Shown: positions 44,002 to 53,568, counted from the stretch's first letter. The stretch: DNA of 64,000 bases from Chloroflexi bacterium HGW-Chloroflexi-6 (GCA_002840685.1 PHBU01000011.1:62001-126000); one strand, 5' to 3'. The notes: a model not told the origin generated them from the letters alone. A program made the numbers and translations.

Positions 44002-45120
44002 ATGATTGTACTGCGCGCCTTCAAGACCGAACTTGATCTGAACAACAAGCAAAGAACCGCCTGTGTTCGTCACGCCGGTGCGGCGCGATTTGCTTATAAC
44101 TGGGGAATGGCTCGCAAGCAGGAGGCCTTTGCCAATGGCGGAAAGTCACCCAGCGCGATCGATCTGCACCGCGAACTGAATGTGCTGAAAAAGAGCGAAC
44201 TTTCCTGGATGTACGCTGTCTCGAAGTGCGCCCCACAGGAAGCCTTGCGCGATCTGGACAAAGCCTTCGCCAACTTCTTCCGTAGGGTAAAGCAGAAAAA
44301 AGCGGGCAGGAATATCAAAGCCGGCTTCCCGCGCTTCAAGTCCAAAAAGCACGGTCTGGGTGGCTTTCGTCTGACCGGCGCGATCCATGTTTTTGAGAAG
44401 GCCATCCAACTGCCGCGCCTGGGCTTGCTGCGCTTGAAAGAGCGCGGATACCTGCCTGCCGGTGGCGTACACATCTTGAGTGCGACTGTCAGCGAAAAGG
44501 CTGGGCGCTGGTTTGTCTCACTCCAGGTTGAGATGGAAGTAGCAGACCCGCTCATGGAAGAAAGGCCCGTTGCCGGGGTGGACCTGGGGATCAATCGCAT
44601 GGCTCAGGTCAGTGACGGCATGTATTTCGAAAACCCGCGCGCACTGAAAAGCGCCCTGACTAAACTGAAACGCTTGCAGCGAGTCGTCTCCCGGCGTCAA
44701 AAAGGCAGCGCCAATCGCCAAAAGGCAGTGAAGCAACTGGCAAGAGCCCATTTCCGGGTGGCCAATCTCCGCAAGAACGCTTTGCATCAGGCAACCACAA
44801 CCCTGACGAAAACCAAGTCAGCGATCGTGTTGGAAAACCTGAATGTGAGCGGGATGATGAAAAACCATCATCTTGCGCAGGCGATTGCGGATGTGGGTAT
44901 GTACGAGTTCAGGCGCCAGATGCAGTACAAAGGCCAGTGGTATGGCTGCAAGGTGTTGTTGGCAGATCGGTTTTTCCCATCCACGAAACGCTGTTCGCAG
45001 TGTGGGAATGAGAAAGCGATTGGCCTGGCCGAACGGGTATATTGTTGTGAGCACTGTGGTCAGGTGATGGACCGCGATTTGAACGCCGCCATCAACCTGG
45101 AGCAATTGTTGTATTGTTGA
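44002..45120 (+). CDS. tnpB: RNA-guided nuclease TnpB (IS605 OrfB)
   Basis: 372 residues. The RuvC catalytic triad looks intact: Asp194 in GVDLGIN, Glu278 in VLENLNVSGM, Asp359 in DRDLNAAINL. The zinc finger is CSQCG...CEHCG (residues ~330-355). The N-terminal basic part (FFRRVKQKKAGRNIKAGFPR, FKSKKHGLGGFRL) fits the family. TnpB proteins are guided by an RNA from the element's right end and cut DNA at a matching site next to a short motif (TAM). The frame is complete, so activity is possible. No tnpA is nearby, so spread would need a transposase in trans. Confidence 0.9.
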   Translation: MIVLRAFKTELDLNNKQRTACVRHAGAARFAYNWGMARKQEAFANGGKSPSAIDLHRELNVLKKSELSWMYAVSKCAPQEALRDLDKAFANFFRRVKQKKAGRNIKAGFPRFKSKKHGLGGFRLTGAIHVFEKAIQLPRLGLLRLKERGYLPAGGVHILSATVSEKAGRWFVSLQVEMEVADPLMEERPVAGVDLGINRMAQVSDGMYFENPRALKSALTKLKRLQRVVSRRQKGSANRQKAVKQLARAHFRVANLRKNALHQATTTLTKTKSAIVLENLNVSGMMKNHHLAQAIADVGMYEFRRQMQYKGQWYGCKVLLADRFFPSTKRCSQCGNEKAIGLAERVYCCEHCGQVMDRDLNAAINLEQLLYC

Positions 45121-45234
45121 GAAAGTAAACTACGGCGAGCTCCGCCGAAAGACACGCCTGCGAAAAGCATGTAAGACCTGGTTTCAGGCAACGCTCGATG
45201 AAGCAGGAACCAAACAGCATTCTGTTATGAACAG
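45121..45234 (+). ncRNA. Putative omega-RNA (right end) of the TnpB element
   Basis: The 115 nt after tnpB contain short stable hairpins (CGGCGAGCTCCGCCG; CCTGGTTTCAGG) and end in CTGTTATGAACAG, a 5-bp stem with a 3-nt loop. The family encodes the guide RNA from this right-end region overlapping the tnpB 3' end. Boundaries are not defined by sequence alone; the guide would be the bases just beyond 45234. Confidence 0.4.
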
Positions 45235-45344
45235 ATTTGCCTAGGCTTTGGAGAGCGGGATTGAATGAAACATTGTGTTAATTCCTTCTGCTTTGGCGAA
45301 ATCCGTTGTTGAATCAATCTCCAAAATCTTTTAGGCGCTCGTTC

Positions 45345-45935
45345 TTATTTCATCAAACGAGGCAAAATGCGCCCGGTTTCCTTCATATATTGACGATAAC
45401 GCTCTCCAAACCGCTCGATCATCATCTGCTCTTCCGCAGAGAAGCGAGACAGATACATCAACAATAAAGGGCCGAGATACACGACACCCACCAAGGCGTT
45501 GGCTGACAAAAACAAAAAGCCAAACCCGATCACAAAAAAGGCTGTGTACATCGGGTGCCGTATATAGCGATAAGGCCCGCTGGTTACCAGCGCATGTTTT
45601 TCTGAGAGGGCCAAGACAGCCGTCCAGTTCAAGCCCAGCGCCTGGTGCGCCCACCCAAACAAACCGATCCCGCCGCAGGTAACAATCAGGCCCGCCCACC
45701 GCAGCCAAACCGGCATTGAAATATGGGCGAAATCCACCCAGGGGGTGAGGAAATAGATTGGTAAAACCAAATAAGCTAGGGCAAACAGGCGGAATAAAAG
45801 CTTTTCCTGTTTTTCATTGACACGCACATACGAGCCTACCCCTTTGACTTTTCTCTGAAAATAGAGACGGACCGCAAAATACACGAGCCATAGGATCCCA
45901 AAGATAACTCGAAAGGTAACTTCTAACGAGTTCAT
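45345..45935 (-). CDS. Membrane methyltransferase of the isoprenylcysteine carboxyl methyltransferase family
   Basis: 196 residues with about five hydrophobic segments. The C-terminal signature GPYRYIRHPMYTAFFVIGFG and EEQMMIERFGERYRQYMKE is the SAM-binding pattern shared by ICMT and phospholipid methyltransferases. Bacterial members act on unknown lipids or small molecules. AGGAG precedes the ATG by 8 nt. The 224 nt to its 3' side hold the right end of the TnpB element and an imperfect inverted repeat (TTTGGAGA/TCTCCAAA). Confidence 0.85.
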   Translation of the reverse strand: MNSLEVTFRVIFGILWLVYFAVRLYFQRKVKGVGSYVRVNEKQEKLLFRLFALAYLVLPIYFLTPWVDFAHISMPVWLRWAGLIVTCGGIGLFGWAHQALGLNWTAVLALSEKHALVTSGPYRYIRHPMYTAFFVIGFGFLFLSANALVGVVYLGPLLLMYLSRFSAEEQMMIERFGERYRQYMKETGRILPRLMK

Positions 45936-46003
45936 TCCATATTCTCCTTTCCTGCGAGCAAACCAAAGCGCTTCATCGGGCGAAACAACCTGGCCGCACC
46001 CGT

Positions 46004-46567
46004 TTATACTGAAAATGGGTCTTTGTCCAAAATGAAAGCGATCAGGGTGGTTCGGTTTGGATTATCGAGTAGCCAGGCCCGGATCTCTTTTATCTTTTGA
46101 TAGTCGCCATCTCCAAATCTTTCCAAATACATGGCATCAAACTTGCTGGCCGTCAATTGGCTTTGAATGTTTTGCTGCCAGGGTTCGGTGAAGAACTGAT
46201 TGATTTCATCGTGGAGATCGGCTGCCTTCAAAGATTCCCATTCATTTTTATCCAACCAGACACCATTACAATGATGGCAGCGATCCAAATGAAAATCAAC
46301 TTTGGCGCCGATTTTGTATTTTCGCAGGAAGTGGCCGCAGTCCGGACAAACTACGGCTCTGTTCGCTTCTCCAAGCGGAAAGCGTTTGCTGGCTTCCCTG
46401 GCTTTTTCTTCTTCAAAGGAGCCCGGGGTTTGGGATTTGAGCCAAAAAGCGTATTCATTGGCCCTCAACCACGATCCGCCACAAGAATTGCAATTCATAA
46501 CGGGCAGAGCATTTTCGAGGTTGGATAATTCCAAAACTTCATTTTTACATGCGGGACATTTTGCCAT
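46004..46567 (-). CDS. Protein with two TFIIB-type zinc ribbons
   Basis: 187 residues. Two zinc ribbons: CPACKNE...CNSCGGSWLRANEY and CPDCGHF...CHHCNGVWLDKNEW. Each matches the zf-TFIIB family whose bacterial members have no assigned function. The C-terminal ~70 residues are helical and acidic. AAAGGA lies before the ATG. A stand-alone gene. Confidence 0.85.
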   Translation of the reverse strand: MAKCPACKNEVLELSNLENALPVMNCNSCGGSWLRANEYAFWLKSQTPGSFEEEKAREASKRFPLGEANRAVVCPDCGHFLRKYKIGAKVDFHLDRCHHCNGVWLDKNEWESLKAADLHDEINQFFTEPWQQNIQSQLTASKFDAMYLERFGDGDYQKIKEIRAWLLDNPNRTTLIAFILDKDPFSV

Positions 46568-46649
46568 GATCAGATCCTTTTTAAGTGATTATTCTCAACA
46601 GTGAACAAACAAAACACTGGTTTTCGGGAACGGTATTCCAACGGTGTCT

Positions 46650-47774
46650 TCAACTGCCCCGATCCATCCAATCCAGTAACCAGCGCCAGGTGCCCTGCTC
46701 GCTCCGCTCCACGGGGGGCGGCGGCAAAATCGTTGCTGGAATGCTGACTGGTTGTCCGCGATAGGCATCGGCAATTTGTTTGAAGAGCTGGCCTTGCGGC
46801 TTCAAGCGATTGTCGGTCGTCAACAAGCCCAAACCATACTCAAACGGGTGAAATTGGAAACGCCGGTCTACATCGTGACTTGCCCACCAGGTGAACCAAC
46901 TCACCCCTTGATCCAGTGCGCTCGCCAGCGCTTTTTCCAGCCAGCGCGGAATATCCGCCTCGGGCATTTCTTCCGAGCACACCCCAAACTCTTCGAGCCA
47001 GACTGGTTTTTGAGGCGCCTGGCCAAAAGAACGAACCAGGGTTGCCATGCCAGCCGCCAGTCGCGTGTACGGATCATCCAAATGTTTACCATATTTCCCG
47101 GCCTGGGTCCAAAACGACCAACTGTGGATTGGCACGATGGTCTGCTGCGCCACCAGGGCCTGGGGCGAAAATGTGTTTTGAGTAAACCAGGGGGCGTGAT
47201 CGATGCCGTTGACATGCACACAGCCGGGACAGAGCGCCTGCATCCGGTTCAATACGCGCTGCATCCAGGCGTCCCCGTCTGCGGGCGTGGCCTGCCAGTT
47301 GCAGTTGATCTCGTTCCCAATGTCAAATCCCATAAAATTCTCATGCCCTCGCATGCGCTCGGCGACGCCATCCAAAAAGAAATCCTGAACTTTTCGCCAT
47401 TCCGGCGAGGTGTAGAACGGCTCATTTTCCAAAAAGGGCGGGTTGAAATGATAGCCGCTCAACCAACCGGTATAGAGCGTGACCAGCACATCCAAACCAC
47501 GTTCTGCTGCAATCGCAAGAATCTGCTCCAGATGATCCAAATGGCGTGCGCTCAAAGCGGTCGGGTTGGGCTGAAACCAGGGCCAGATCAGCATGATACG
47601 CACATGGTCCGCGCCCAAAGCCGCAACCGCATCAAGATCACGGCAAATGCTGTCACCGTCCCAATCGTTGTAACAGTAATACCAATTGCGAGACGGAACG
47701 TAGTTTACGCCAAAACGATGGTGCAACAAAAGAGACTGCTGGTTGTTGTCCAAAGAAAAAGTTGTCCGATTCAT
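46650..47774 (-). CDS. Glycoside hydrolase family 5-like enzyme
   Basis: 374 residues, TIM barrel. The acid/base Glu is in MGFDIGNEINCNW and the nucleophile Glu in PVWLEEFGVCSEE, each with GH5-type context. ADHVRIMLIWPWFQP and WFTWWASHDVDRRFQFHP are further barrel strands. No signal peptide, so a cytoplasmic glycosidase that may act on imported oligosaccharides; specificity unknown. The last 30 residues are a Pro-rich tail. Confidence 0.8.
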   Translation of the reverse strand: MNRTTFSLDNNQQSLLLHHRFGVNYVPSRNWYYCYNDWDGDSICRDLDAVAALGADHVRIMLIWPWFQPNPTALSARHLDHLEQILAIAAERGLDVLVTLYTGWLSGYHFNPPFLENEPFYTSPEWRKVQDFFLDGVAERMRGHENFMGFDIGNEINCNWQATPADGDAWMQRVLNRMQALCPGCVHVNGIDHAPWFTQNTFSPQALVAQQTIVPIHSWSFWTQAGKYGKHLDDPYTRLAAGMATLVRSFGQAPQKPVWLEEFGVCSEEMPEADIPRWLEKALASALDQGVSWFTWWASHDVDRRFQFHPFEYGLGLLTTDNRLKPQGQLFKQIADAYRGQPVSIPATILPPPPVERSEQGTWRWLLDWMDRGS

Positions 47775-47914
47775 AAGTTGTTGCTATTTGAGTACCGTGG
47801 GGTGATGTCCGTTTTTAATCATAAACAGAGATCACATCTGATGTTTTTGCCTACGTCAGGTTATTTTGGCATCTTACAAATGCGCCAATCACCAAATGAA
47901 CATGGATGCCCGCT

Positions 47915-48373
47915 TCAAGGCAGTTGCTGCTCCCACAACTGGCGCGTGATTTGAATATGCCCAACGTGCAGGGACGTATGTTTTAACGCATGACACAAGG
48001 CCCAGCCAACGCTAACTTCGCGCCCATTTCGGGGGGAAATGCGCTTCGCATCCAGTTCTTGCAGGGCAAATGTTTCCAAAGCCTTCTCAATATAATTTTC
48101 GATTTCATTTAGCCGCTGGAATAAATCCTCCGCTGATAATCCTTGAACCAGAAATTCAGTTTCCCGGTCGCGCCCGGATGGGTCGCCGTTGATGACATCT
48201 CCGATCCAATAGCGTTCTGCGCTAGCCAAATGAACGACCAGAACGTTCACTGAATTCATCTCAGGACCGGGAACCCAGTCCAGCGCGCTTTGTGGAAGTT
48301 CCTTCACAGCCTTGCGAATTTCATCATGAAATTCTTTTAAGTTATCCAGATAGTTTCTGAAAAACGATTGCAT
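47915..48373 (-). CDS. DinB-family protein
   Basis: 152 residues of the DinB/YfiT four-helix bundle: FFRNYLDNLKEFHDEIRKAV, VLVVHLASAERYWIGDVING and CHALKHTSLHVGHIQITRQL. Histidines in HLASAERY and HTSLHVGH should bind a metal. Members include thiol-dependent transferases, so the role is unknown. Start ATG at 48373 with AAGGAG; the longer frame adds a Cys-rich stretch without homology. Confidence 0.82.
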   Translation of the reverse strand: MQSFFRNYLDNLKEFHDEIRKAVKELPQSALDWVPGPEMNSVNVLVVHLASAERYWIGDVINGDPSGRDRETEFLVQGLSAEDLFQRLNEIENYIEKALETFALQELDAKRISPRNGREVSVGWALCHALKHTSLHVGHIQITRQLWEQQLP

Positions 48374-48572
48374 GATAATTCTCCTTGCCTCGGTACAAAC
48401 ACACCAACAAATGATGCATCTCATCAAGGCTTCTTTGCAAGAAACCTGAAAACCACAACCTACTATACCAAAAATCCATCTCCAAAATCACCTGACATTT
48501 GTCACCAAACCAGCCCGGCCCGGGCATTGTATAATTCGGGCAACTCTTGACACCAACCTGAAAGGCCATTCA

Positions 48573-49577
48573 ATGGATCCACAAATCGCATCCCGTTTCA
48601 ACGATGACATTCTGCAAGCCGCCATGCAGCGCTACGATATCCCGGCTACTGGCATCGAAGCCCTGGATGGATTCGAGAGCTTCATCTACAAATTCGAACG
48701 CCCCGATGGGCGCTTCATCCTGCGTATCGGACACAGCCAGCGCCGCTCCCCTGATCTGATTCGCGGTGAAGTGGACTGGATCAACTTTCTGGCTGCAGGC
48801 GGGGCAACCGTCGCGCCTGCCATTCTTTCAGCGGACGGCAACCTGGTCGAGGCCCTGCCAGACGGCCACGGCGCGCACTTCCTGTGCACGGCCTTTGTCC
48901 ACGCGCCTGGCGGGCCGATTCGTAAGGAACAAACCAACGAGACCCTGTTCCGCAATTATGGCCGCCTGCTCGGGCGTATGCACGCCCTGGCCAAAACCTA
49001 CACGGTGATAGACCCCGCCTGGCGACGCTACGATTGGGACTCAGCAGAAAACAACACCGCCGAACGCCAGATGCCGGCTCGCGAAGCGCTGGCCCTCGAA
49101 AAATATCGCGCCGTTCTGACTCACCTGCGCAGCCTGCCGCGCGATGCAGACTCGTTCGGCATGATCCACCAGGATGGCCATCCCGGCAACTTCTTCGTTG
49201 ATGACCAACTCAACCTGACCCTGTTCGACTTCGACGATTGCGTTTACGGGCACTTTATCTACGATATCGCCATGGTTTTGTTCTACACAGCGGTCAACGA
49301 AGCCGACCCGGTCGAGTTTACCGAGCGCTTTATGCCGGTATTTTTATCCGGTTATCGTGAAGAAAACCGTCTCGACCCGGCCTGGCTGGCGGAACTGCCG
49401 CACTTCATGAAGCTGCGCGAGATCGACCTGTTTGCCGCCATCCACTTCAGCTTCGAAGACGGCGACAATCCCAACCATCCGTGGTGCGCCCGCTACATGC
49501 GCGGCCGCCGCCAGCGCATCGAAAGCGGCCAGCCTTTCATCGAGTTTGACTGGGGGAGCCTGGCGCAGTATTTGTAA
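48573..49577 (+). CDS. Aminoglycoside phosphotransferase / homoserine kinase-like enzyme
   Basis: 334 residues of the protein-kinase-like APH fold. FESFIYKFERPDGRFILRIG resembles the nucleotide loop and Lys strand, MIHQDGHPGNFFVDD is the catalytic loop (Brenner motif), and TLFDFDDCVYGHFIYDIA the metal-binding Asp. The layout is like type-II homoserine kinase and SrkA. Substrate unknown. AAAGG before the ATG; a TATAAT at about 48530 may be the promoter, with no good -35 box. Confidence 0.8.
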   Translation: MDPQIASRFNDDILQAAMQRYDIPATGIEALDGFESFIYKFERPDGRFILRIGHSQRRSPDLIRGEVDWINFLAAGGATVAPAILSADGNLVEALPDGHGAHFLCTAFVHAPGGPIRKEQTNETLFRNYGRLLGRMHALAKTYTVIDPAWRRYDWDSAENNTAERQMPAREALALEKYRAVLTHLRSLPRDADSFGMIHQDGHPGNFFVDDQLNLTLFDFDDCVYGHFIYDIAMVLFYTAVNEADPVEFTERFMPVFLSGYREENRLDPAWLAELPHFMKLREIDLFAAIHFSFEDGDNPNHPWCARYMRGRRQRIESGQPFIEFDWGSLAQYL

Positions 49578-49600
49578 GTGTTGTCTCAACCTGACGCAGC

Positions 49601-49639
49601 AAAAAATCACCGCGGAGTCGAGCTCCGCGGTGATTTTTT
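49601..49639. terminator. Strong bidirectional terminator between convergent genes
   Basis: AAAAAATCACCGCGGAG pairs with CTCCGCGGTGATTTTTT (17 bp) around TCGAG. The T run reaches the last codon of the ABC gene on the other strand. Confidence 0.92.
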
Positions 49640-51452
49640 ATCCTGAAGCGGCGTTTTCTTCCTGCTGCCAGATCTCGCGCATCTCCGGGCTGGAGGCAAG
49701 CAACTCATCGAGCGTCCCCTCGGCTTCGACCCGGCCATCTTTCATGACCAGGATGTGATCAGCGCGGCGCAGCACCGGGCGGCGATGCGAAACGACCAGG
49801 CAGGTGCGGTCCTCACCGTTGAAGAGCCGCTCCCAGAGCTTGCTTTCGGTTTCGAGATCCAGCGCGCTCGACAGGTCGTCGAAAACCAGCAGCTCGGGCT
49901 GGCGCACGAACATGCGCGCAGCAGCGGCGCGCTGGCCCTGTCCGCCGGAGAGTTTGACGCCGCGCGCGCCAACCAACGTATCGAGATGGGCTTCCATCTC
50001 TTGCAGGTCGCGCTCCATCACCGCCAAACGGGTGGCTGCCAGCACCTCATCATCGCTCCGGGGCAGGCCAAGCAGGATGTTGTTGCGCAGGCTGTTGCTG
50101 AACAAACGCGGGATCTGGGCAGTGTAGGCGCTGCGCGGCGGGATGAAGAAGTCGCCCGCAGCCTGAACCTGGATCCCGTTCCAGCGGATCTCACCGCTCT
50201 GATGCGGTAGCAGCCCGAGCAGGGTCCGCAGCAGGGTTGTTTTTCCCGAGCCGACGCGCCCGGTGACCACCGTCAGCGAGCCGCGCTTCAAATGCAGGTT
50301 GACGCCCTGGATGCCGTTGTCCGTTCCGGCGAAATGATAGCTCAGGTTGGATGCATCCAGCGTCTCGAGGCGGTCTGCCTCGCTGCGGGTGGGGTAACTC
50401 ACTTCAGGCAGCGGACCGTCCAGATCGACCGGGCTGTGCTCAACCAGCGCTGCGAGCGGAGCATCCTCCATCAGGCGGTACATGCGCTGGACGGAGACAT
50501 CCAATTGCTTGTAGCGCGCCGAAACCATCCCTGCAAAAGTGGTCAGGTCACCCATGCTTTGCAGCAGGTAAACGAACAACGAGAAATCGCCCAAGGTAAA
50601 AGTACCGCTGCGCATCGACTGTCCCGCCAGGATCAGGATGATACCGGTACTGAGGGTCGACGTATTGCGATAAAGCGAATCGAGCACCTCGTTGAACAGG
50701 CGTTCCTTCAAGGTCAGGCGGCGGCGCTCGTCATTGAGCTTGTAAAAATGACCGATAACGTGTTTTTCCGCGTCCGCGACCTTGACCGCCTGGACAGCGC
50801 CAAAAAACTCGCCGATAAAGCCGGTCACCTTGCCGGTTGCCTGGCGGCTGGCGCGGCGGTACTGCTCGATGCGCTGCATGGCGGCATTGGCAACGATCCC
50901 CACCACCAGCAACGGCGCCAGGGCCATCAGGGTGATCGGCAGGCTGATATTCGCCATCAGCAGGATCGCAACCAGAATGATGGCGATCCCGACGAGGATG
51001 TCGTTGATCCAGATCACAAAGAGCGGGATCTCGTTGACATCGTTGCGAAAACGACTGACCGCCTCGCCCGCAGAATCGGGCAGGGGTGAAGCCCCAGGGC
51101 GGCGTAAAATGTGGCGCAGCAGGTTCTTGCGCAGCAAAAAGTTCATTTCGGCGAAGAGCGGCACATCGGCATAGTAAAAGCCGTAGCTGGCAACGCCCCG
51201 TCCCAGCCAGGTGGCCAGCAGGAAGGCCGCGATGGCCCACACGCCAAAAGTCAACTGGGCCGAACCGGTCAGCATGTCAAAAAAGGCCTTGGTAATCAGC
51301 GCCGGGGCCAGCTGCCAGCAGAAGCGGATCAGCGCCACCGAGACCAGGTCGATGAACCACAGCCAGGGGCGAAAGAGCAGCATATCCCAGATCACACGCC
51401 AGGCGGGCAGGGCCGGGACTTTTTCAGAAACAGGGTTAGCGATCGTGCTCAT
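49638..51452 (-). CDS. ABC exporter half-transporter (second subunit)
   Basis: 604 residues: six TM segments (about 20-330), then an ATPase. Walker [13 protein letters not shown], signature [14 protein letters not shown], Walker [15 protein letters not shown] with Asp in place of the usual catalytic Glu, and switch His in SHRRPVL. The Glu-to-Asp change marks a degenerate site, as in heterodimeric exporters (BmrC-type). Its ATG overlaps the stop of the first subunit (ATGA). It likely exports drugs or a lipid-like compound together with its partner. Confidence 0.88.
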   Translation of the reverse strand: MSTIANPVSEKVPALPAWRVIWDMLLFRPWLWFIDLVSVALIRFCWQLAPALITKAFFDMLTGSAQLTFGVWAIAAFLLATWLGRGVASYGFYYADVPLFAEMNFLLRKNLLRHILRRPGASPLPDSAGEAVSRFRNDVNEIPLFVIWINDILVGIAIILVAILLMANISLPITLMALAPLLVVGIVANAAMQRIEQYRRASRQATGKVTGFIGEFFGAVQAVKVADAEKHVIGHFYKLNDERRRLTLKERLFNEVLDSLYRNTSTLSTGIILILAGQSMRSGTFTLGDFSLFVYLLQSMGDLTTFAGMVSARYKQLDVSVQRMYRLMEDAPLAALVEHSPVDLDGPLPEVSYPTRSEADRLETLDASNLSYHFAGTDNGIQGVNLHLKRGSLTVVTGRVGSGKTTLLRTLLGLLPHQSGEIRWNGIQVQAAGDFFIPPRSAYTAQIPRLFSNSLRNNILLGLPRSDDEVLAATRLAVMERDLQEMEAHLDTLVGARGVKLSGGQGQRAAAARMFVRQPELLVFDDLSSALDLETESKLWERLFNGEDRTCLVVSHRRPVLRRADHILVMKDGRVEAEGTLDELLASSPEMREIWQQEENAASG

Positions 51453-53194
51453 ACCAAAACCTCCTCCAGGCCAGTTTGCAGCAGTTGATAAAAACGGGAG
51501 GCCGGGTCAGCTGCCAACTGCTGGCGGTTGCCGTACTCGCAGGTCTGACCATCTTCCAGGATCATGATCTCGTCCGCGCGATGGACCGTGCCCAGGCGGT
51601 GGGCGATGATGATCGCCGTGCGGTTGGCGAGCAGCTTGTCGATGGCGCGTTCCAGGCGCTGCTCGGTGGCCGGGTCGAGGCGCGAAGAAGCCTCATCCAG
51701 GATGACCAGGCCGGGATCGCGCAGGAAGACCCGCGCAAAGGCCAGCAGTTGGCCCTCGCCCGCCGAAAGGCTGCGTCCGCCGGTATCCAGTTCCGTATCC
51801 AGACCCTCCGGCAGGGAATTCAGCCAATCCGCCAGGTCAAGTTCGCGCAAGGTGGATAGAATGCGCTCATCGGGGATGGAGCGGTCGAAAAAGGTCAGGT
51901 TGTCGCGCACACTGGCCCGGAAAAGCTGGACATCCTGGGTGACGATCGCCACCTTGTGACGCAACGTAGTCATCTGCAGCTCGCGCAGGTCAGTCCCGTG
52001 CAGGCAGATCGCCCCGGAGGTGGGGTCATACAGCCGAAAGACCAGCCGCGCCAGGGTGGTTTTACCGCTCCCCGTGCGGCCCAACAGGCCCAACACCGCG
52101 CCCGGCTTGAGTTGGAAGGACAGGTCGCTCAGCACCGCATCGCTGCCGTTGTACGAGAAGGAGACCCGCTCAAAGGCCAGGCTGAGCGGGTTGGCAGGGA
52201 TCTCTGCCACGCAGCCTTCTTTGAGGGTTGGCTGCACGCTGCGGAACTCGGCCAGGCGCTCGACGCAGGCCCCGATCGTTTGGAAGCTCTCGATCTCATG
52301 GGTCATGGCCCAGAGCGGCTCTTCGAGCAGGTTGATGTAATGGATGAACAGGTAAACCGTCCCGACCGTGACCAGCCCGGCCATGAACAGCCAGTAGCCG
52401 CTGCTGATCGCCAGCAGGGTGCCGGTGGTCAGGGCAATCCCCATCGAATTTTCGATGATCCAGCGTTTGAAATGAGCCTTGCGGTCGTGAACCAGCTTGC
52501 TGGCCTGCAAGCGGAACAATTCGCGAATCGAAAAATCGACCGCCCCGCTCGAGCGGATATCCTCGGTCCCGGCCAGTTGCTCTTCAATGAAGCCGAAGAT
52601 CTCGGCATCCGCCTGGCGGCGGGCCTTCTGGTGCGGGATGGCGATATCCTTGACCCGGTTCAGCACCAAAATGGAGATGGTTGTAAAAACCGTAAAGCCC
52701 AACCCCACCCGCCAGTCTTCGCGAAAAAGCGCAGCCAAAATCCCGATCAGCAACAAACCGTTGCCGATCAGGGTGATCAGGAACTGCGAGAAAAAGGTCG
52801 CCATCTCGGTCACATCGCCGTCGATGCGCTCAATCAGCTCACCGGGGGTGTGATCGTTATGGAAGCGCATGTCCAGCTCGAGGGCGTGCCGGGCCAGCTC
52901 CGCGCGCAGGGCATTGGTCGCCGTCCAAGCTACGTTTTCGCCGAGATAGGTCACGCTGACCGAGACCACCTGCTGCAAAACAGCGATCCCGATAAAAAGT
53001 AGCGCGGTCCAGGTCAGGGCTTGCAGAGCCTGGCCGGAGAGGGCCGAATCGATAAAGCTACGCATTACCTGCGGGTTGATGACCCGCAGCCCAATGCTGG
53101 TCAGGAGCAGCGTTATCAATAAGCCAAAACGGCCCTTTTGCGGTCGAATGTGTTGCGAGAGCAGATCCCAGTACGCTTTGAAAGGCAGCTTCAT
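51449..53194 (-). CDS. ABC exporter half-transporter (first subunit)
   Basis: 581 residues. TM domain residues ~15-320, ATPase after. Walker [16 protein letters not shown], signature [14 protein letters not shown], Walker [15 protein letters not shown] with the catalytic Glu present and His in IAHRLGTV. So this subunit has the active Walker B, and the partner the degenerate one. Start [10 protein letters not shown] at 53194; an ATG 8 codons upstream has no ribosome binding site, while GGGA precedes this one. Expression is very probably controlled by the leader peptide and terminator directly upstream. Confidence 0.88.
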   Translation of the reverse strand: MKLPFKAYWDLLSQHIRPQKGRFGLLITLLLTSIGLRVINPQVMRSFIDSALSGQALQALTWTALLFIGIAVLQQVVSVSVTYLGENVAWTATNALRAELARHALELDMRFHNDHTPGELIERIDGDVTEMATFFSQFLITLIGNGLLLIGILAALFREDWRVGLGFTVFTTISILVLNRVKDIAIPHQKARRQADAEIFGFIEEQLAGTEDIRSSGAVDFSIRELFRLQASKLVHDRKAHFKRWIIENSMGIALTTGTLLAISSGYWLFMAGLVTVGTVYLFIHYINLLEEPLWAMTHEIESFQTIGACVERLAEFRSVQPTLKEGCVAEIPANPLSLAFERVSFSYNGSDAVLSDLSFQLKPGAVLGLLGRTGSGKTTLARLVFRLYDPTSGAICLHGTDLRELQMTTLRHKVAIVTQDVQLFRASVRDNLTFFDRSIPDERILSTLRELDLADWLNSLPEGLDTELDTGGRSLSAGEGQLLAFARVFLRDPGLVILDEASSRLDPATEQRLERAIDKLLANRTAIIIAHRLGTVHRADEIMILEDGQTCEYGNRQQLAADPASRFYQLLQTGLEEVLV

Positions 53195-53218
53195 AATTGT
53201 TTTCCCGAAAATATCCAA

Positions 53219-53249
53219 ATAAAAAACCGCGCTGCGGAGTGCAGCGCGG
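53219..53249 (-). terminator. Intrinsic terminator in the leader of the ABC exporter operon
   Basis: On the minus strand CCGCGCTGC, loop ACTCC, GCAGCGCGG, followed by TTTTTTATTT. The 9-bp stem is perfect and GC-rich. It lies 24 nt before the chosen start of the first ABC gene and 27 nt after the leader ORF stop. Confidence 0.9.
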
Positions 53250-53275
53250 CCCTGAAAAGGCGAGCAAAAGACCGG

Positions 53276-53347
53276 CTAGCGGTCTGCAGGCGCACTCCGA
53301 GAAGGATCAAAAACACGATCGAATTCATGAGAGATCAAACGGATCAT
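53276..53347 (-). CDS. Leader peptide (23 aa) of the ABC exporter operon
   Basis: ATG with a strong ribosome binding site (AAAGGAG, 9 nt spacing), then MIRLISHEFDRVFDPSRSAP ADR and TAG. It lies between a good promoter and the intrinsic terminator. Codons 17-19 contain CGGAGTGC, which is exactly complementary to GCACTCCG in the left arm and loop of the terminator. A ribosome that finishes the ORF covers this segment and lets the terminator form. A ribosome slowed earlier would free it to pair with and break the terminator. This is the design of ribosome-mediated attenuation as described for BmrB-BmrCD in Bacillus, an exporter pair induced by ribosome-targeting drugs. The peptide itself is not similar to BmrB. 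Confidence 0.72.
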   Translation of the reverse strand: MIRLISHEFDRVFDPSRSAPADR

Positions 53348-53388
53348 TGAAGTGCGCTCCTTTCTTTTTGGGATGGTCGAACAGGCCA

Positions 53389-53417
53389 AGTTTACATCAG
53401 CCAATCGGGGAAGTCAA
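53389..53417 (-). promoter_or_regulatory. Promoter of the leader-ABC exporter operon
   Basis: Minus-strand TTGACT (53417-53412) and TAAACT (53394-53389) with a 17-nt spacer. Transcription would start near 53382, 35 nt before the leader ATG. Confidence 0.7.
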
Positions 53418-53478
53418 GCCGGGCGAGAAATCACACCAAGGCGGAAAATAAAGTTGCAATTAAACCTGCCAAGAATCA

Positions 53479-53526
53479 CAAAACGGCGAGTTCCTCAATC
53501 CTGATTTGAGAAAGCTCACCGTTTTG
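53479..53526. repeat. Inverted repeat between ABC leader and vanZ-like gene
   Basis: CAAAACGGCGAG and CTCACCGTTTTG (one mismatch) enclose an inner CTCAA/TTTGAG stem. It lies between two divergent promoters and may be an operator or boundary hairpin. Confidence 0.45.
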
Positions 53527-53568
53527 CGATGAAGTATCGAAAGAATGACGGAGATACGTGGCTGTGGG

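Larger units (their letters stand above)
43934..45234 (+). mobile_element. IS200/IS605-type TnpB-only element
   Basis: The element carries tnpB without a tnpA transposase. The word TATGAACAG occurs 60 nt before tnpB (43934-43942) and again about 105 nt after it (45226-45234). These may mark the two ends. Element ends of this family are not inverted repeats, so the borders are tentative. Confidence 0.55.

Noticed and set aside
44002..45120. TnpB as a Cas12-like part of a CRISPR system
   Set aside because: No repeat-spacer array or cas1/cas2 in the window; the size and ends fit an IS605-type element.
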